In this document: piece by piece, positions 1 to 10,373 of the stretch
Layout: every line of letters starts with the position of its first letter
Numbering within the stretch: position 1 is the first letter of the stretch
Assembly (NCBI RefSeq): GCF_016545825.1
Contig: NC_052619.1
Coordinates: 48,484,127-48,548,126, forward strand
From: Eucalyptus grandis
Lineage: Eukaryota; Streptophyta; Magnoliopsida; Myrtales; Myrtaceae
DNA length: 64,000 nt
Direction of reading: 5' to 3'
Position numbers and translations under genes: made by a program
The notes under the pieces: generated by a model
Databases searched by the model: none
Seen by the model: only the letters and a program-made list of their open reading frames with translations
Told to the model about the DNA's origin: nothing

Positions 1-342
1 GACAGAGGCGGCTGTCGGCACCAGAGAGTGGGAGGCGCCGAAGAAGGCGACGGTGGAGAAGATGGAGGAGGAGAGGCTGCGGTGTTCGAAGGAATGACCA
101 AGAAATAGAAAAGAAAAACGAGAGTTATGTTTTTGTTCCTCTTTTGTTCTTCAATTGTGTTTCAAAAATAAGAAACATAATTTTTTTGTTTCTTATTTAT
201 GTTCTACATTTGTTCCTGGGAACAAAAGAACAAAAAAGGAATAAAAACGCGCCCAAACGCGTTTGTTTCTTTTTGTTCCCAGGAACAGAAAAACAAAAAA
301 AGTGTTTAGAAACATAAAAAAAGAACAAAAACAAACGCAGCC
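1..342. mobile_element. 3' end of a PIF/Harbinger-like non-autonomous element (cut by window edge)
   Basis: The right end reads AACAAACGCAGCC followed by TTA at 343-345. Its reverse complement, GGCTGCGTTTGTT, resembles the termini of the better preserved element at 45758-46641 (GGCCCTGTTTGG and GGGCGCGTTTGG), and a TTA/TAA target site fits PIF/Harbinger. Internal runs of TTTGTTCC and GGAACAAA form imperfect inverted repeats, and the first 110 bases are GC-rich like the cores of the two other copies in the window. The left end lies outside the window, so the target duplication cannot be tested. No protein is encoded. Confidence 0.45.
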
Positions 343-751
343 TTATTCATCGTTTTCTTGGATGTTAAATTGGTGGTTTGCGCACCCGTATGATCACCTC
401 ACATATTAGAGAAATAGATTTAAAATCAATTCGAATTGCCTGCAAAAACATTTTTGAAATTAAAAGAGAAAGGTACCGAAATGGCGTTAGAGAAATCTAG
501 AGTAACCAAGTCCCCGAACTCATAAATCTCTAGTTCGTAGGAGTAAAGTAAATCTCTCATTACTTTACTTGGGTTTCTCGACCCACCAAAAATAGATTAG
601 TGACAACTCCTAATTGAAAATCAATTGCTTGTTAAGAACTTGAACTTAAGTCACGAATTGGTATGGGCTTGGTAGAGCTCGAGTTAAGTCTAGGCTTAAC
701 AATCCCTAGCCAAACCCTAGATGATTCACCCGAAAATTTGGTCGCAACAAT
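343..751 (+). mobile_element. LTR tail remnant of an Ogre/Tat-type gypsy element
   Basis: From about 470 the sequence follows the last part of the large LTRs elsewhere in the window (about 32650-32969, 44495-44816, 47840-48200): GGTACCGAAATGGCG, then AACCAAGTCCCCGAA, then TTGGGTTTCTCGACCCACC, a GTGACAACTCCTAA segment, and an ending in TCGCAACA at 751. It is more diverged than the copies at 32 and 44 kb, so it is an older insertion or another subfamily. No Ogre-type primer-binding site follows. A copia fragment abuts it directly. Confidence 0.6.
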
Positions 752-1270
752 GGGTCCAGAGATTGGTTGACCTTGATACTCAAGACCATTCATGATTTCT
801 GTAAAACGACTAAACATGTCAGTGATAGATTCTCATGGTTTCATCTTGAAGGCTTCATATTGACCGAGTAGAATATTGATTCTGGTTTCTTTTACTCGAT
901 CAGTTCCTTCATAGGTGATGTGCAGTCTATCCCAAACTTCTTTAGTTGTTTCACAAGAAGATATTCTGTTATATTCAGTAGGAGATAATACACAATATAA
1001 GGAATAAATTGCTTTTACATCAAGAGCTTGTCTCTTGGTTATCTCTTCTTGAGTCATCTCGCTAGCTTCAACAGCTTCTTTTCCCCTTTCTGAGACTGTT
1101 GTAGCTTTAGGAATGATTCCTTTGTCTACCACATCCCATTCCAGAGGATCTTTCGATCTTGGGAATACTTTCATCTTGTTTTTCCATATGCTATATTCCT
1201 TTCCATCAAAATAAGGTGGTCCGGTGTTACTTTGCCCTTCAACCAAACCTAGAGCCAACATACTAGCCAT
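752..1270 (-). pseudogene. Ty1/copia gag fragment (UBN2-type), truncated
   Basis: Read on the minus strand from an ATG at 1268-1270, the product begins MASMLALGLVEGQ, has the early copia-gag feature PPYFDGKEYSIWKNKM, and continues through CVLSPTEYNRIS and KEVWDRL, as in the UBN2 gag family. An in-frame TGA lies at about 827-829. The same frame resumes with ITDMFSRFTEIMNGLEYQG and then runs into LTR-derived sequence at 751. Only the N-terminal part of gag is left; no protease, integrase or RT follows. It sits just downstream, in its own sense, of a copia primer-binding site and LTR, so this is the 5' end of an element cut off at 752. Confidence 0.8.
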
Positions 1271-1319
1271 GGATCGTTAACTCTTCAGTAAAAGCACTTC
1301 AATTTAAATGAGTACACGG

Positions 1320-1331
1320 GCTCTGATACCA
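1320..1331 (-). other. Copia primer-binding site (initiator tRNA-Met type)
   Basis: Minus-strand TGGTATCAGAGC is the classic plant Ty1/copia primer-binding site, complementary to the 3' end of initiator tRNA-Met. It lies two bases inside the LTR end (…CTTTCA at 1334) and about 50 bases before the gag ATG. Confidence 0.85.
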
Positions 1332-1333
1332 AT

Positions 1334-2376
1334 TGAAAGTGCTAGTATGTGCACCTAAAGGGGGGTGAATAGGTGCGAAAATAAATTTTGCAAAATATAG
1401 TGTAAAACTTTACTTTTAACCTGAGTCTGGTTAACAGTAGACTTTGAAGAAGAAATTAAAATCTAACAATTAAATAGAGTTACGGACAAAGTAAAAGAGT
1501 TAAGGGAAGAGAATAAGAACACAAGGTTTATGGTGGTTTGGCTTAATCCAATTCTACGTCCACTTTCCCGCACTGACAGCCCACCGACTGGATTCCACTA
1601 TGAATCAAAAGAGTCGTTACAGTATCACGTCCTTGATTCCACAGTGTAGAGACTCTGCTACACTTCCTCAATGCCTCACAAATATATAAACTCTCTTTTG
1701 AGTACAAATTTACGCTCAACAATGAATCAGCAAAGAACAAGGAGTTTCAGACTTTAGAATTTATTTATCGCGCACACACTCAAATAACTAGAGCATCTTC
1801 CTTATATACTCATTTATGCCTTCATAACTGTTGGCACATTCCAAAGGAGTTCTTCCAATCTACCCATTGGACATAATCAAATTAGGGAAATCTCAAGTTA
1901 CGTGACAATAGCCCACTAATCATGCTCGCACATACAATCAGGATCTAGGTTTCCATAATAGAACCTTTCAAGTATGCTTCGCCATTCAACGGATCCAAAT
2001 TATTCGAATTAATTTCAAAACAAATAATAGATCTTGAGATGCTATCTCTAGCCGTGAGATCTTTTTTAGCCACTCGAATCAAATCTTTAAAGAAATACTC
2101 AATTTCTGGATGTCTTCTTCGTCGGTCTAGAAACTGTCAATGAGAGCAGACTTTAAATCTTGAGTCTGGCGGTCTGGTGGTCTTCAGACTTTCACGATAG
2201 AGTTTGCAAGTCTTCAGACTAGACTGATGGAAACTTTTTGTCAGCTTCAAAACAAATAAGGAAGTTTTCTCCAACACAAGTGACCGAGTTCCTTCATTTC
2301 AAGGAAGAACTTGTCGATGGAAAGTAAGTCTTTCTTTTTTCATATTTGGCTTTTAGCACCACATGGATGCTAGCAT
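1334..2376 (-). mobile_element. 5' LTR of the truncated copia element
   Basis: In minus-strand sense the LTR ends CTAGCACTTTCA, then two bases, then the primer-binding site. Its last 50 bases hold CACCTATTCACCCCCCTTT, a motif often seen at copia LTR ends. The outer end is not certain. I place it near 2376, where CTAGCATACTTT resembles the terminal CTAGTATG/CATACTAG motif and where sucrose synthase homology begins about 115 bases further on. The length of about 1 kb is usual for this group. The partner LTR is absent. Confidence 0.6.
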
Positions 2377-2491
2377 ACTTTGCTTTTGTTGGAAGGACTG
2401 TAGGTCACTTGAATTTGTGGATTGTTGGCAGTCACAGCATTACATCATGAGATCTATAATATGCAAATGAATGCCTTTTACTCTGCTGTAG

Positions 2492-5352
2492 TTTGAATGG
2501 AAACTTTGTGCTTGAATTGGACTTTGAGCCATTCACCGCCCAATTTCCCCACCTAACTCTTTCGAAGTCCATTGGAAATGGAGTGGAGTTCCTCAACCGC
2601 CACCTTTCAGCAAAGCTCTTCCATGACAAGGAGAGCTTGCACCCTCTGCTTGAGTTCCTTCAAGTTCATTGCTACATAGAAAAGGTAAGCCCATGGGCAG
2701 ATAACACTCATCTCATTCTCTCGGATCTACTTCTTATGCACCGCGTGTATCACTCAATTGTATTAACAAGATTGTGTAAATGACAACTCAAAGGAAACAT
2801 TGTGAAATTCACATAACTTCATGACTGTTGAAAGGACAGTTCAGAGTTGCTCATATTTTAGATGCATGGACTAAATCCTTTTTTTTTTTTCACAAACAAT
2901 TACTTGAGACTCATTTATGCTGATCGTGATGCGAGAACATGATGGTCAACACAGGAATTCAAAATGTCTTCTCGCTCCAACATGTCTGAGGAAGGCGAGA
3001 GGAGTACCTCTCGCCCTCAAACCCGAGACACCTTACTCTCGGTTCGAGCACAAGTTTCAGGAAATTGGGCTAGAGAGGCTGAGGCGACAACGCAAGCGTG
3101 TGCTTGAAATGATCGAGAATTTCTTGGGAAGAATCCCCATGGTCTTTAATGTTGTTATCATGTTGCCTCACGGTTACTTTGCTCAAGATGATGTCCTTGG
3201 ATATCCCGATACGGGTGGCCAGGTATTTTGATTTAGCATCTCTTGCCAGTATTTCTACATGCAATTCCATCATCATGCGTTGTTCACATTTTGTAGGTCG
3301 TGTACATCTTGGACCAAGTTCGTGCAATGGAGCGCGAGATGCTTCACCGTATCAAACGACAAGGGCTGGATATTACTCCTCGGATCCTCATCGTAGGTTC
3401 TTGCTTTTTTACTGCTATTGGAATAGTTTTTTTGTTGGCCAATCCTACTAACTCGTTATGTTTATTTTGTGTCTTGCCCCTTTTGGCTGCAGGTCACTCG
3501 TCTTCTTCACGTGCGGTAGGAACCACGTGCAACCGAGCGTCTTGAAAAGGTTTTGGAACAGAATGCTCCCACATTCTTGAGTTCCCTTTAGAACGGAGAA
3601 AGGGATGGTGCGAAAGTGGATTTCACGATTTGAAGTGTGGCCTTACTTGGAAACATACACTGAGGTATATTAGCTCATAAGATTATACTTTGCGAGGATT
3701 TCTTGTTGACATTCCAATCTTTCGTAATATGAAGACTAACCTTATCTTCTCTCATCGGGATTTCACCAATGAAATTCTTTGGAGAACTACAAGGCAAGCC
3801 CGATCGATCATCGGCAATTACGGTGATGGTAACATTGTTGCTTCTTTGCTGGCCCATAAGTTGGGCGGATGCGCGGGTTTGTCCCTTCCTAGTTTTACTC
3901 TCTATAGTGGCACTATTAGTTTCTTCGATTTATTATGCGGTGCACGATAGCTCATGCCCTTGAGAAGACCAAATACCCAGAATCGACATCTTTTGGAAAA
4001 GTTCGAGGAAAAATATCATTTCTCTTGCCGGTTTACAGCGAGATCTCATAGCCATGAACCACACCGACTTTATAATCACCAGCATCTTCCAGGAGATTGC
4101 CGGAAGGTAACTGATCTTTCTTTCAGATGTGGATTCATGCTAAAATGCTCCTCCATCCACAGCAATGTGCTAAATTGCTCATATAATTATATGTTTTCAG
4201 CAAGGACACGGTTGGGCAATACGAGAGTCACACCGCTTTTACACTTCCTGGACTGTACCGAGTTGTCCATGGCATTGATGTTTCGATCCCAAATTCAACA
4301 TCGTGTCGCCGGGGAGGCTGATATGAGCATTTATTTCTCCTACACGGAGGAGAAGCGGAGGTTGAAATCTTTCCATGCTGAGATCAAAGAACTTCTGTTT
4401 AGCGATGTGGAGAACAAGGAATTTTTGTGAGTTTTGGAGTTTTTTCCCCTCCCATTCGGACTTGGACCTACATTAGCATCCTGTGTTTTGAATGATAATG
4501 TTCAAGCTCAAACAAAAGCTGACATGGATGTGTTGGTTAATGTCAAAACAGATGCGTATTGAAGGACGGAACAAGCCAATCTTGTTCACCATGGCAAGCT
4601 GGACCGTGTCAAGAACTCGGGGGCTGGTTGAGTGGTACGGAAAGAACACCCGCCTGAGAGAGCTGGTCAACTTGGTTGTGGTCGGTGGTGACCAGAGGAA
4701 GGAATCTAAGGACTTGGAAGAGCAAGCCGAGATGAAAAAATGTACGGGTTGATTGAGACGTACAATTTGAATGGCCAGTTCAGGTGGATCTCCTCCTAGA
4801 TGAACTGGGTGAGGAACGGAGAGCTTTACCGGTACTTCTGCGACATGAGGGGAGCATTTGTGCAGCCCGCTCTCTACGAGGCTTTTGGACTGACCGTGGT
4901 GGAGGCCATGGCATGTGGATTGCCGACCTTTGCAACTTGCAAAGGCGGTCCTGCTGAGATCATTGTGCACGACAAGTCTGGATTCCACATTGATCCTTAT
5001 CACGAGGATCAGGCAGCGGAGATCCTCGCGGACTTCTTCAAGAAGTGCAAGGTGGACCCGAGCCACTGAGACAAGATCTCACAGTGGGCGATGCAGAGAA
5101 TCGAGGAGAAGTAAGGACCGGGATTCTTGTTAGGTTCAATCTTTGATAGGGAAAAAGAGCAGATTTCAACTTGTTCAAGAAACAAGTGGGTAACATGTGG
5201 TGCTTTGCTTTTGGCAGGTATACATGGCAAATTTACTCTGAGAGGCTACTCCGAGAGGCTGCTCAACTTGACGGTGGTGTATGGCTTCTGGAAGCACGTC
5301 TCGAATCTCGACCGTCTCGAGAGCCGCCGCTACCTGGAAATGTTCTATGTCC
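2492..5352 (+). pseudogene. SUS: Sucrose synthase pseudogene, unprocessed
   Basis: Homology runs in order to most of sucrose synthase (UDP-glucose + fructose to sucrose, reversible; cytosolic GT-B glycosyltransferase). Visible blocks are [11 protein letters not shown] and [20 protein letters not shown] (2500-2620), PETPYS then [12 protein letters not shown] (3026-3075), [13 protein letters not shown] and [18 protein letters not shown] (3120-3222), [19 protein letters not shown] (3298-3355), GNYGDGNIVASLLAHKLG (3816-3868), [11 protein letters not shown] (about 4199), GLVEWYGKN (4624) and [20 protein letters not shown] (4851-4910). Introns with GT/AG borders remain (for example 3223-3296, 3393-3492, 4108-4200, 5111-5217), so this is a duplicated gene copy, not a retrocopy. 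Frameshifts and stops occur in nearly every exon (about 3515, 3595, 4000-4060, 4310-4400, 4752, 4798, 5067). The N-terminal exons are missing where the copia LTR adjoins, and the last residues are lost after YLEMFYV. Not expected to be functional. Confidence 0.9.
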
Positions 5353-6022
5353 TTTTTCTTTTGCTTTTCTTTTTGCAACTGCTTTCGTCAATCTTTCTTT
5401 TGCTTCTTTCTGCTATGAATGTATGTTGGGTTAGGTTCTTCAAAAAGTCAATTCAATGAAATTTCCTTCTTCTTTTCCCCATTGTCCCCTCAATTTACCT
5501 GTCGTCTTCCACTTGTAAGTTCACGTTCAACCACTTTTCCTTCGCTTTTAAGCTAGCAATGTGCATCCAAATGTGTTACTCGGATCAGCGACGGTGAGTC
5601 CATTGGATATAGCACAAGACTATCCCAAAAAAAAAAAAAAAATTACCGAGGCAAAATAAGTCTTTTAAAATAAATCACAAGGAAAACTTTTATACCGGAA
5701 TTGACTGTTTGTTCCAATCAGCTGTACACATCTGACGTATGGAGAGAGGACAATCAATACAAAAGAACGAGAGGTGGAGAGAGCTCGTACCGTACAATTT
5801 AATGTTGATTCTGTTATTTATACACGAATTGGCACAACACGCTCTGTCAAAATTGCCTTCTATTTCTGAGGTATTCTATTTCTATCTACACCTTCATGAG
5901 TAAAGGAAGAAAAAAACCGGCGGAGGCTAAAACCATCTCCCATTACCGATGCGCCTACTCAGAAGTAGAATGCAGAGAGTTTCATACCCTCCAAGTCATG
6001 CATCAATCCACTAGTCATGTAG
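5353..6022. other. Non-coding sequence downstream of the SUS pseudogene
   Basis: Contains CT-rich and A-rich tracts, including a run of A around 5626-5641, and no coding signal. The first 110 bases could be the former 3' UTR (AATGAAATTTCC at about 5454). Nothing else recognised. Confidence 0.4.
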
Positions 6023-6334
6023 CTACTTCCGTATGGGTCTTGTAAGTTCCTTTTTCATGACGGCTTCTCTTGGATAGAACATAATTGCCAGCAACCAAGA
6101 GAATGTAAGGCCAACTATCCCGCTGAATGGTTGGAAAGGATGAGTCCCCGTTATCCAAAGGAGGAAATTGGGGTTGTAGATCAAAAAGCCACCTGATTGG
6201 AGAGTGTAACTTGAGACTAATATCCCTGCACGGAGCTCAATTGGAACACAGAGGCTACCTTCACTTAAAAACACCCTTGGCGTGCATGTATGTGTGTGTG
6301 GGTATATATACACACACATATTAAAATAGATCAT
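6023..6334 (-). other. Possible exon remnant encoding a membrane-like peptide
   Basis: A minus-strand open frame of about 100 codons includes the hydrophobic stretches ELRAGILVSSYTLQSGG and PFSGIVGLTFSWLLAIMFYP, then basic residues. This looks more like protein than a chance frame, but I do not recognise the family. No splice sites or neighbouring exons can be shown, and the first 25 codons are low-complexity TA/CA sequence. It may be a fragment of a duplicated gene or a chance frame. Confidence 0.2.
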
Positions 6335-6754
6335 AAATATGTTTTTTAATCCATAAGATGATAGGCTGAGTTATTATATACATTAATTATATTTAAAAAA
6401 TAGGTTATAAATAGATTTAAATATAACATTGGTGTTAAATGTGTTATAAATATGTTTATAACTTACTTAAATCAAATCTATCTCTATGACTTTTTCTTCA
6501 TTCTCTCTCGCCCTCATTTGATATTGCGTTCACTCACTCCACACTCTTACTCTAATTTGGGTATAATTTTTTCTAGATTGGGTTAAATATGAAATATTTT
6601 AACAATATGAGTTGGATTGGATATGAGCCAGATTAGGTACAAGTCCTTAGATTTGTATTATATGGAAACGAGTCAAAACATGTTAAATGGTTCTATTTTT
6701 GGTTCGACTTGGCCTATCCGTCTGACGGGTCTAATACAAGAGGGAGTATTTTTG
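6335..6754. other. AT-rich non-coding sequence
   Basis: TA-rich repeats (ATAAATATG motifs around 6335-6470) and no coding signal. Confidence 0.4.
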
Positions 6755-7460
6755 TTTTTTTGGAATAAGAATTTATAATTCTAGCCTCACAATTATTTGA
6801 ATTTTGAGGGGTCCACATGCTAAGCATGTGTTTACAACTATCACTCCATAAACACTAGGTAGGATACTATGGGTAATCAGTTGCCGGTTCGAGTTAGTTT
6901 CACCTAGGAATTGGGAATCAAATCGGGAGAACCAGTGCCTAGTTTTTGGGACTGAGAATTAGATCAGGATAATTAGTTCCTAGTTTTTGGGACCATGGAC
7001 CAGACCGGTTGGTCTTGGGATCGAGAATCGAATTGAATTGACCAGTTCGATCCAATGGAACCTATCACTTAGCAAAAAAAAATTAATTTTTTTTAAAAGG
7101 TACTAGAGTTGTCACTATTTTTAAGAAATCGAAAAAAATGAGTAAATCACCAGTTCCATTTTTATGGAACCGGAAACTAGATCATTACCCCCATAAACCA
7201 AACCAGATTGGTTGGTCTAGTCTAGTTCGAGCTGTTCTCAATTCGGTCGATCCATTATGCTCACTCCTATAAAATACTATTTAACCAAAAGATACGTAAA
7301 TTAGATCAACAGGCCATTTCATCTGGCAATATAAAAGTGATTTTGGCAGTCTAGGGACGCTCTATTCTTCGGGCTTAAGCAAGGAAGTCGGCAGATGATT
7401 TTGTGCTAAAAAGCAAAAGGTGATCAGTGTAAATTCACTTGCCCATCTGCAAGAGTCATT
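6755..7460 (+). repeat. Dispersed repeat, copy A (interrupted at about 6835-7260)
   Basis: The left part (TTTTGGAATAAGAATTTATA, then AATTTTGAGGGG…AAGCATGTG) matches 20762-20850. The right part (AGATACGTAAATTAG, then AAAAGCAAAAGGTGATCAGTG and GTAGTGGGCC) matches copy B at 8010-8350 and copy C at 20890-21245. Between them lies about 420 bases absent from copy C, with repeated phrases such as CCTAGTTTTTGGGAC (twice), probably a separate insertion. No protein is encoded. Confidence 0.6.
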
Positions 7461-8004
7461 TGTAGTGGGCCAAGGCAAAGATAAATTTATGAAAAAACGC
7501 CTTAAGGATATTTATTCACCAATAATTAAATAAACTTTATAAGTTTCGCCCAAGATGGATTTTAGTGGGTCCTTTATAAACCACTTTCAACCCATTTATT
7601 AAGCACACTTTGGTCCTCCTTCGCCAATCTCATCTTTCTATTCGATTTTGTGACTCATGACCTTCTCCCTTTGGTTACTTTGCTTCCGTAATCGTTAAGT
7701 TTTACTCAATCTCTAACTCACACAATTGCACTTTTGAGGAAACCCAAACTTTTACTACAATTTGCACACTCCCATCATAACTTGACCATCGAACTCCCGC
7801 ACTATAATTGACAAGTTGGGTTGGTTTATGGAGCAATCCATTTTTCAAAGACAACAAATTAAGGAAAAAAATTGATAAAATTAGATTTCGACTTGGGTCG
7901 AGTTTGAATCAGATGCGAGATGGGTATGGATCACTAAATTTATATTGAATATAAATGGATCTATTTGGATAAGACAATGTCCGACCCGACCCACCCTTTA
8001 TACT
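7461..8004. other. Non-coding sequence between repeat copies
   Basis: No coding signal. Unremarkable AT-rich sequence. Confidence 0.4.
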
Positions 8005-8395
8005 ATTTAATGAAAAGATTGTTAATTAGTCCAAGTGGTTGGGATTGATGGGCAATTTTACCCAGCAATATAAAAGGAATCTAATTGCGCTCTGTTTTGT
8101 GTTTTTTTCTTTTGGTAAAGTCAAAGTAGAATTTCATTCGGTTTTGATAACATTTCATTTGCACCTACCCTCACCCTGCATCCAGAAAAGAGCTCGGCGA
8201 GTGGGTGGACAGACCAGCTAGGTTATGCATTCGTTCGTAACTTCGTATTCACCCCTAGTGCAAGGAAGTCGGCAGATGATGTTCGGCTTAAAAGCAAATG
8301 CAGATCAGTGTAAATTCGTTTACCTACCTCCAAGGGTCATCTGTGGTGGGCCCGCACGTGCTTCCTGCATCTTCGTCAAACATTATTACATATTT
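8005..8395 (+). repeat. Dispersed repeat, copy B
   Basis: Matches copy C over most of its length: GATTGTTAATTAGTCCAA, GGGATTGATGGGCA, AAAGTAGAATTTCATT, CATTTCATTTGCA, CGGCGAGTGGGTGG, AAGGAAGTCGGCAGATGAT, GATCAGTGTAAATTC, GTGGTGGGCC. It shares its right half with copy A, including the exact phrase AAGGAAGTCGGCAGATGAT. Copies A and B lie upstream of the TNL gene and copy C downstream. Confidence 0.65.
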
Positions 8396-8799
8396 ATATA
8401 ACAATTATAAATATGCAAACCTCCGGGAAATGAATAAAGTAGAAACAAGACCGGTCGGCTCTGAAAAGATAATTTACGTTGCGCGTCCCGGTGCATCGAG
8501 CGTCGTTATGTCCATAGGATTCTCTTACTTTTTTAAAGTACCACATGGTAAGATTCGAGGAGTCAGTCCTCTTGATCCGCTCCTTGTATTCATTTAATTG
8601 CATTGCCAAGACATAAATATATCCATAAAAAAAAAAGCAAATTCTATTAATGAGTGTCTCACAATACTTATTCGTCACCAATTAAAGAAATTTTATAGTA
8701 TGTTTTTTCCTCATATTATATTTAATCAATACCTCTAGAGTTTATTTGCTAACTGGTCAAATAGTACCTAATTAATTTTTTTTTATCCAGAAAAAAAAA
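8396..8799. other. AT-rich non-coding sequence
   Basis: No coding signal seen. Confidence 0.4.
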
Positions 8800-10373
8800 G
8801 AAATTCATTTGGTAACTTTTTTATTCCCAAAACATAATCAAGAAGTATACAAAAATTGCTTATTTGTTCCTGTGATCAATTCCAGAATCAAACCAAATTT
8901 TCCCCTCTCTCTCCTTTTTTTTTTCTTTCTTTTCTCTTCTTCTTCCTCATTGCTAGTTGGGTGAGCTTGTCGAAGCCTCGCCAAGCTAGGGCGAGGCCTA
9001 GCGAGGGTCGACCTCGCCCAAATCTGGCAAGGCCAAGCCTTCTCAAGCATCATTGCTAATGGCTATGAGCCTCGACACAGCAAGCCACGGCCAGGTCAGC
9101 CTCGCATTGGCTGGGTGAAGTCAAGCCTTGCCAGTGGCTAGGCAAACTCACCCAACCACTTGCAAGGCTCTAGCAAGGTCGTTGGACCTCGCCCAGTCGG
9201 TCGCCGATGGCTAGTGATCGGCTAGAGAAGAAGAAGACGGATGGAAAAAGAAAAAGAAAAGAAGAGAAAAAATAAAAGAAAAAAAGAAAAATATAATAAG
9301 TACTAAAAAATTAAAAGAAATTCTAAGTCGTAAAAGAATTTGAAATTGTATCAAATGCCTTTCTATCTCGAAGTAGAAATTTTGGATAATTACTAAACGT
9401 ATTCAAATGCTCGAAACTCGTATAAGGAACATAATAAAAAAAAAAAAAAAAGGGAAAATTTCAAATAAGAATCCGAAATGAATCTATTTTCTCAAATAAG
9501 GACCAAAAGTGAATTTTGTGTCATATAAGGACCCGAAGTGGATCAATTATTTCAAATAAGAACCCAAAGTGAATTTTGTGTCAAATAAGGACCGGAGTGA
9601 TCAAGTTAATCTCTTAAGGACCTTAGTTCACCGACGGACATTTTCCGGGGATTAAGATAAGGGCAATTTTGTCAGAAATTTGTGATTGGAAAAAAGGGAA
9701 AATTCTAAATTAATTAAGTTTAGGTTATTAATTTAGATGTTTACATTTTCTTCTTTCTTCTCCCCTACTGCTCCTCAACCAAATCACTACCCAATGATCA
9801 TCACGACTCGATTTTCGTCGCTCCTTGCCTTACCCGATCGGTGAAAAATTTAGGTCTTCGCAAACAAAGAAAGAAGCATATGGTTTTCTTCTTGTTTTTG
9901 AATTCGTGCCTCAAGCGGCGGAGAATTTGGGTCTTCGACTTTGCGGAGGATGGGTACAAGGAATATGGAGAACTTTGGTCTTTGACTTTGCAGAGGATGG
10001 GTACAAGGAACGGGTAGACCGTAGAAAACCTAGGATTTTTTTGTTTTTGTTTTAGGATTTGTTAATTTTCCCTTTCTTTTTTTTTTTGGACAAAATTGCC
10101 CAAACTTCGGTGGTCAGAAATGTCACATGCTTGATAGCCAGCGAATATTTGGCTGACCAGCTCATATTCTTATTTGGAATTGATTCAACCACTTCGGGTC
10201 CTTATTTAAGACAATGGGTCTACTTTAGGTCTAAATCTAATACATAGTTCATTTCGGGTCCTTATTTGAGAAAATTGGTCAACTTCGAATCCTTATTTGG
10301 AATTTTCCCTAAAAAAAATCATTTGTAAGCAAAAATTATTTCGGGAAATAGAATGGTTACCAAATAAATCCTT
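8800..10373. mobile_element. Old PIF/Harbinger-like element, split by a Mutator-like insertion
   Basis: Left end AAATTCATTTGGTAAC and right end GGTTACCAAATAAATCC form imperfect inverted termini like those of the element at 45758-46641. Internal parts also align: a CT-rich stretch, a GC-rich core with repeated GCCTCGCC and GCGAGGC words (about 8955-9215), an AAGAAAAAG-rich stretch, then AATTAAAAGAAATT…AAATTTTGGA…CCAAA/CTAAACG…GGAACATAATAAAAA, corresponding to 46452-46590. The match breaks at 9450 and resumes after 10310, where another element is inserted. No transposase is encoded, so it is non-autonomous. Confidence 0.6.
9451..10310. mobile_element. Mutator-like non-autonomous element nested in the Harbinger-like element
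   Basis: Termini AGGGAAAATTTCAAATAAGA and (reverse complement of the right end) AGGGAAAATTCCAAATAAGG are inverted repeats that continue for about 27 bases. Subterminal direct repeats of the words CAAATAAGGACC and GTGAATTTTGTGTC follow at 9475-9600, and related words occur at 10160-10290 in inverse orientation. The flanks are A-runs on both sides, so the expected 9-bp target duplication cannot be resolved. The interior has a partial direct repeat (TTTGCGGAGGATGGGTACAA / TTTGCAGAGGATGGGTACAA, 9940-10010). No transposase. Confidence 0.7.

Noticed and set aside
8838..9059. Complementary open frames on both strands
   Set aside because: They cross the CT-rich and GC-rich part of a Harbinger-like element and are low in complexity.
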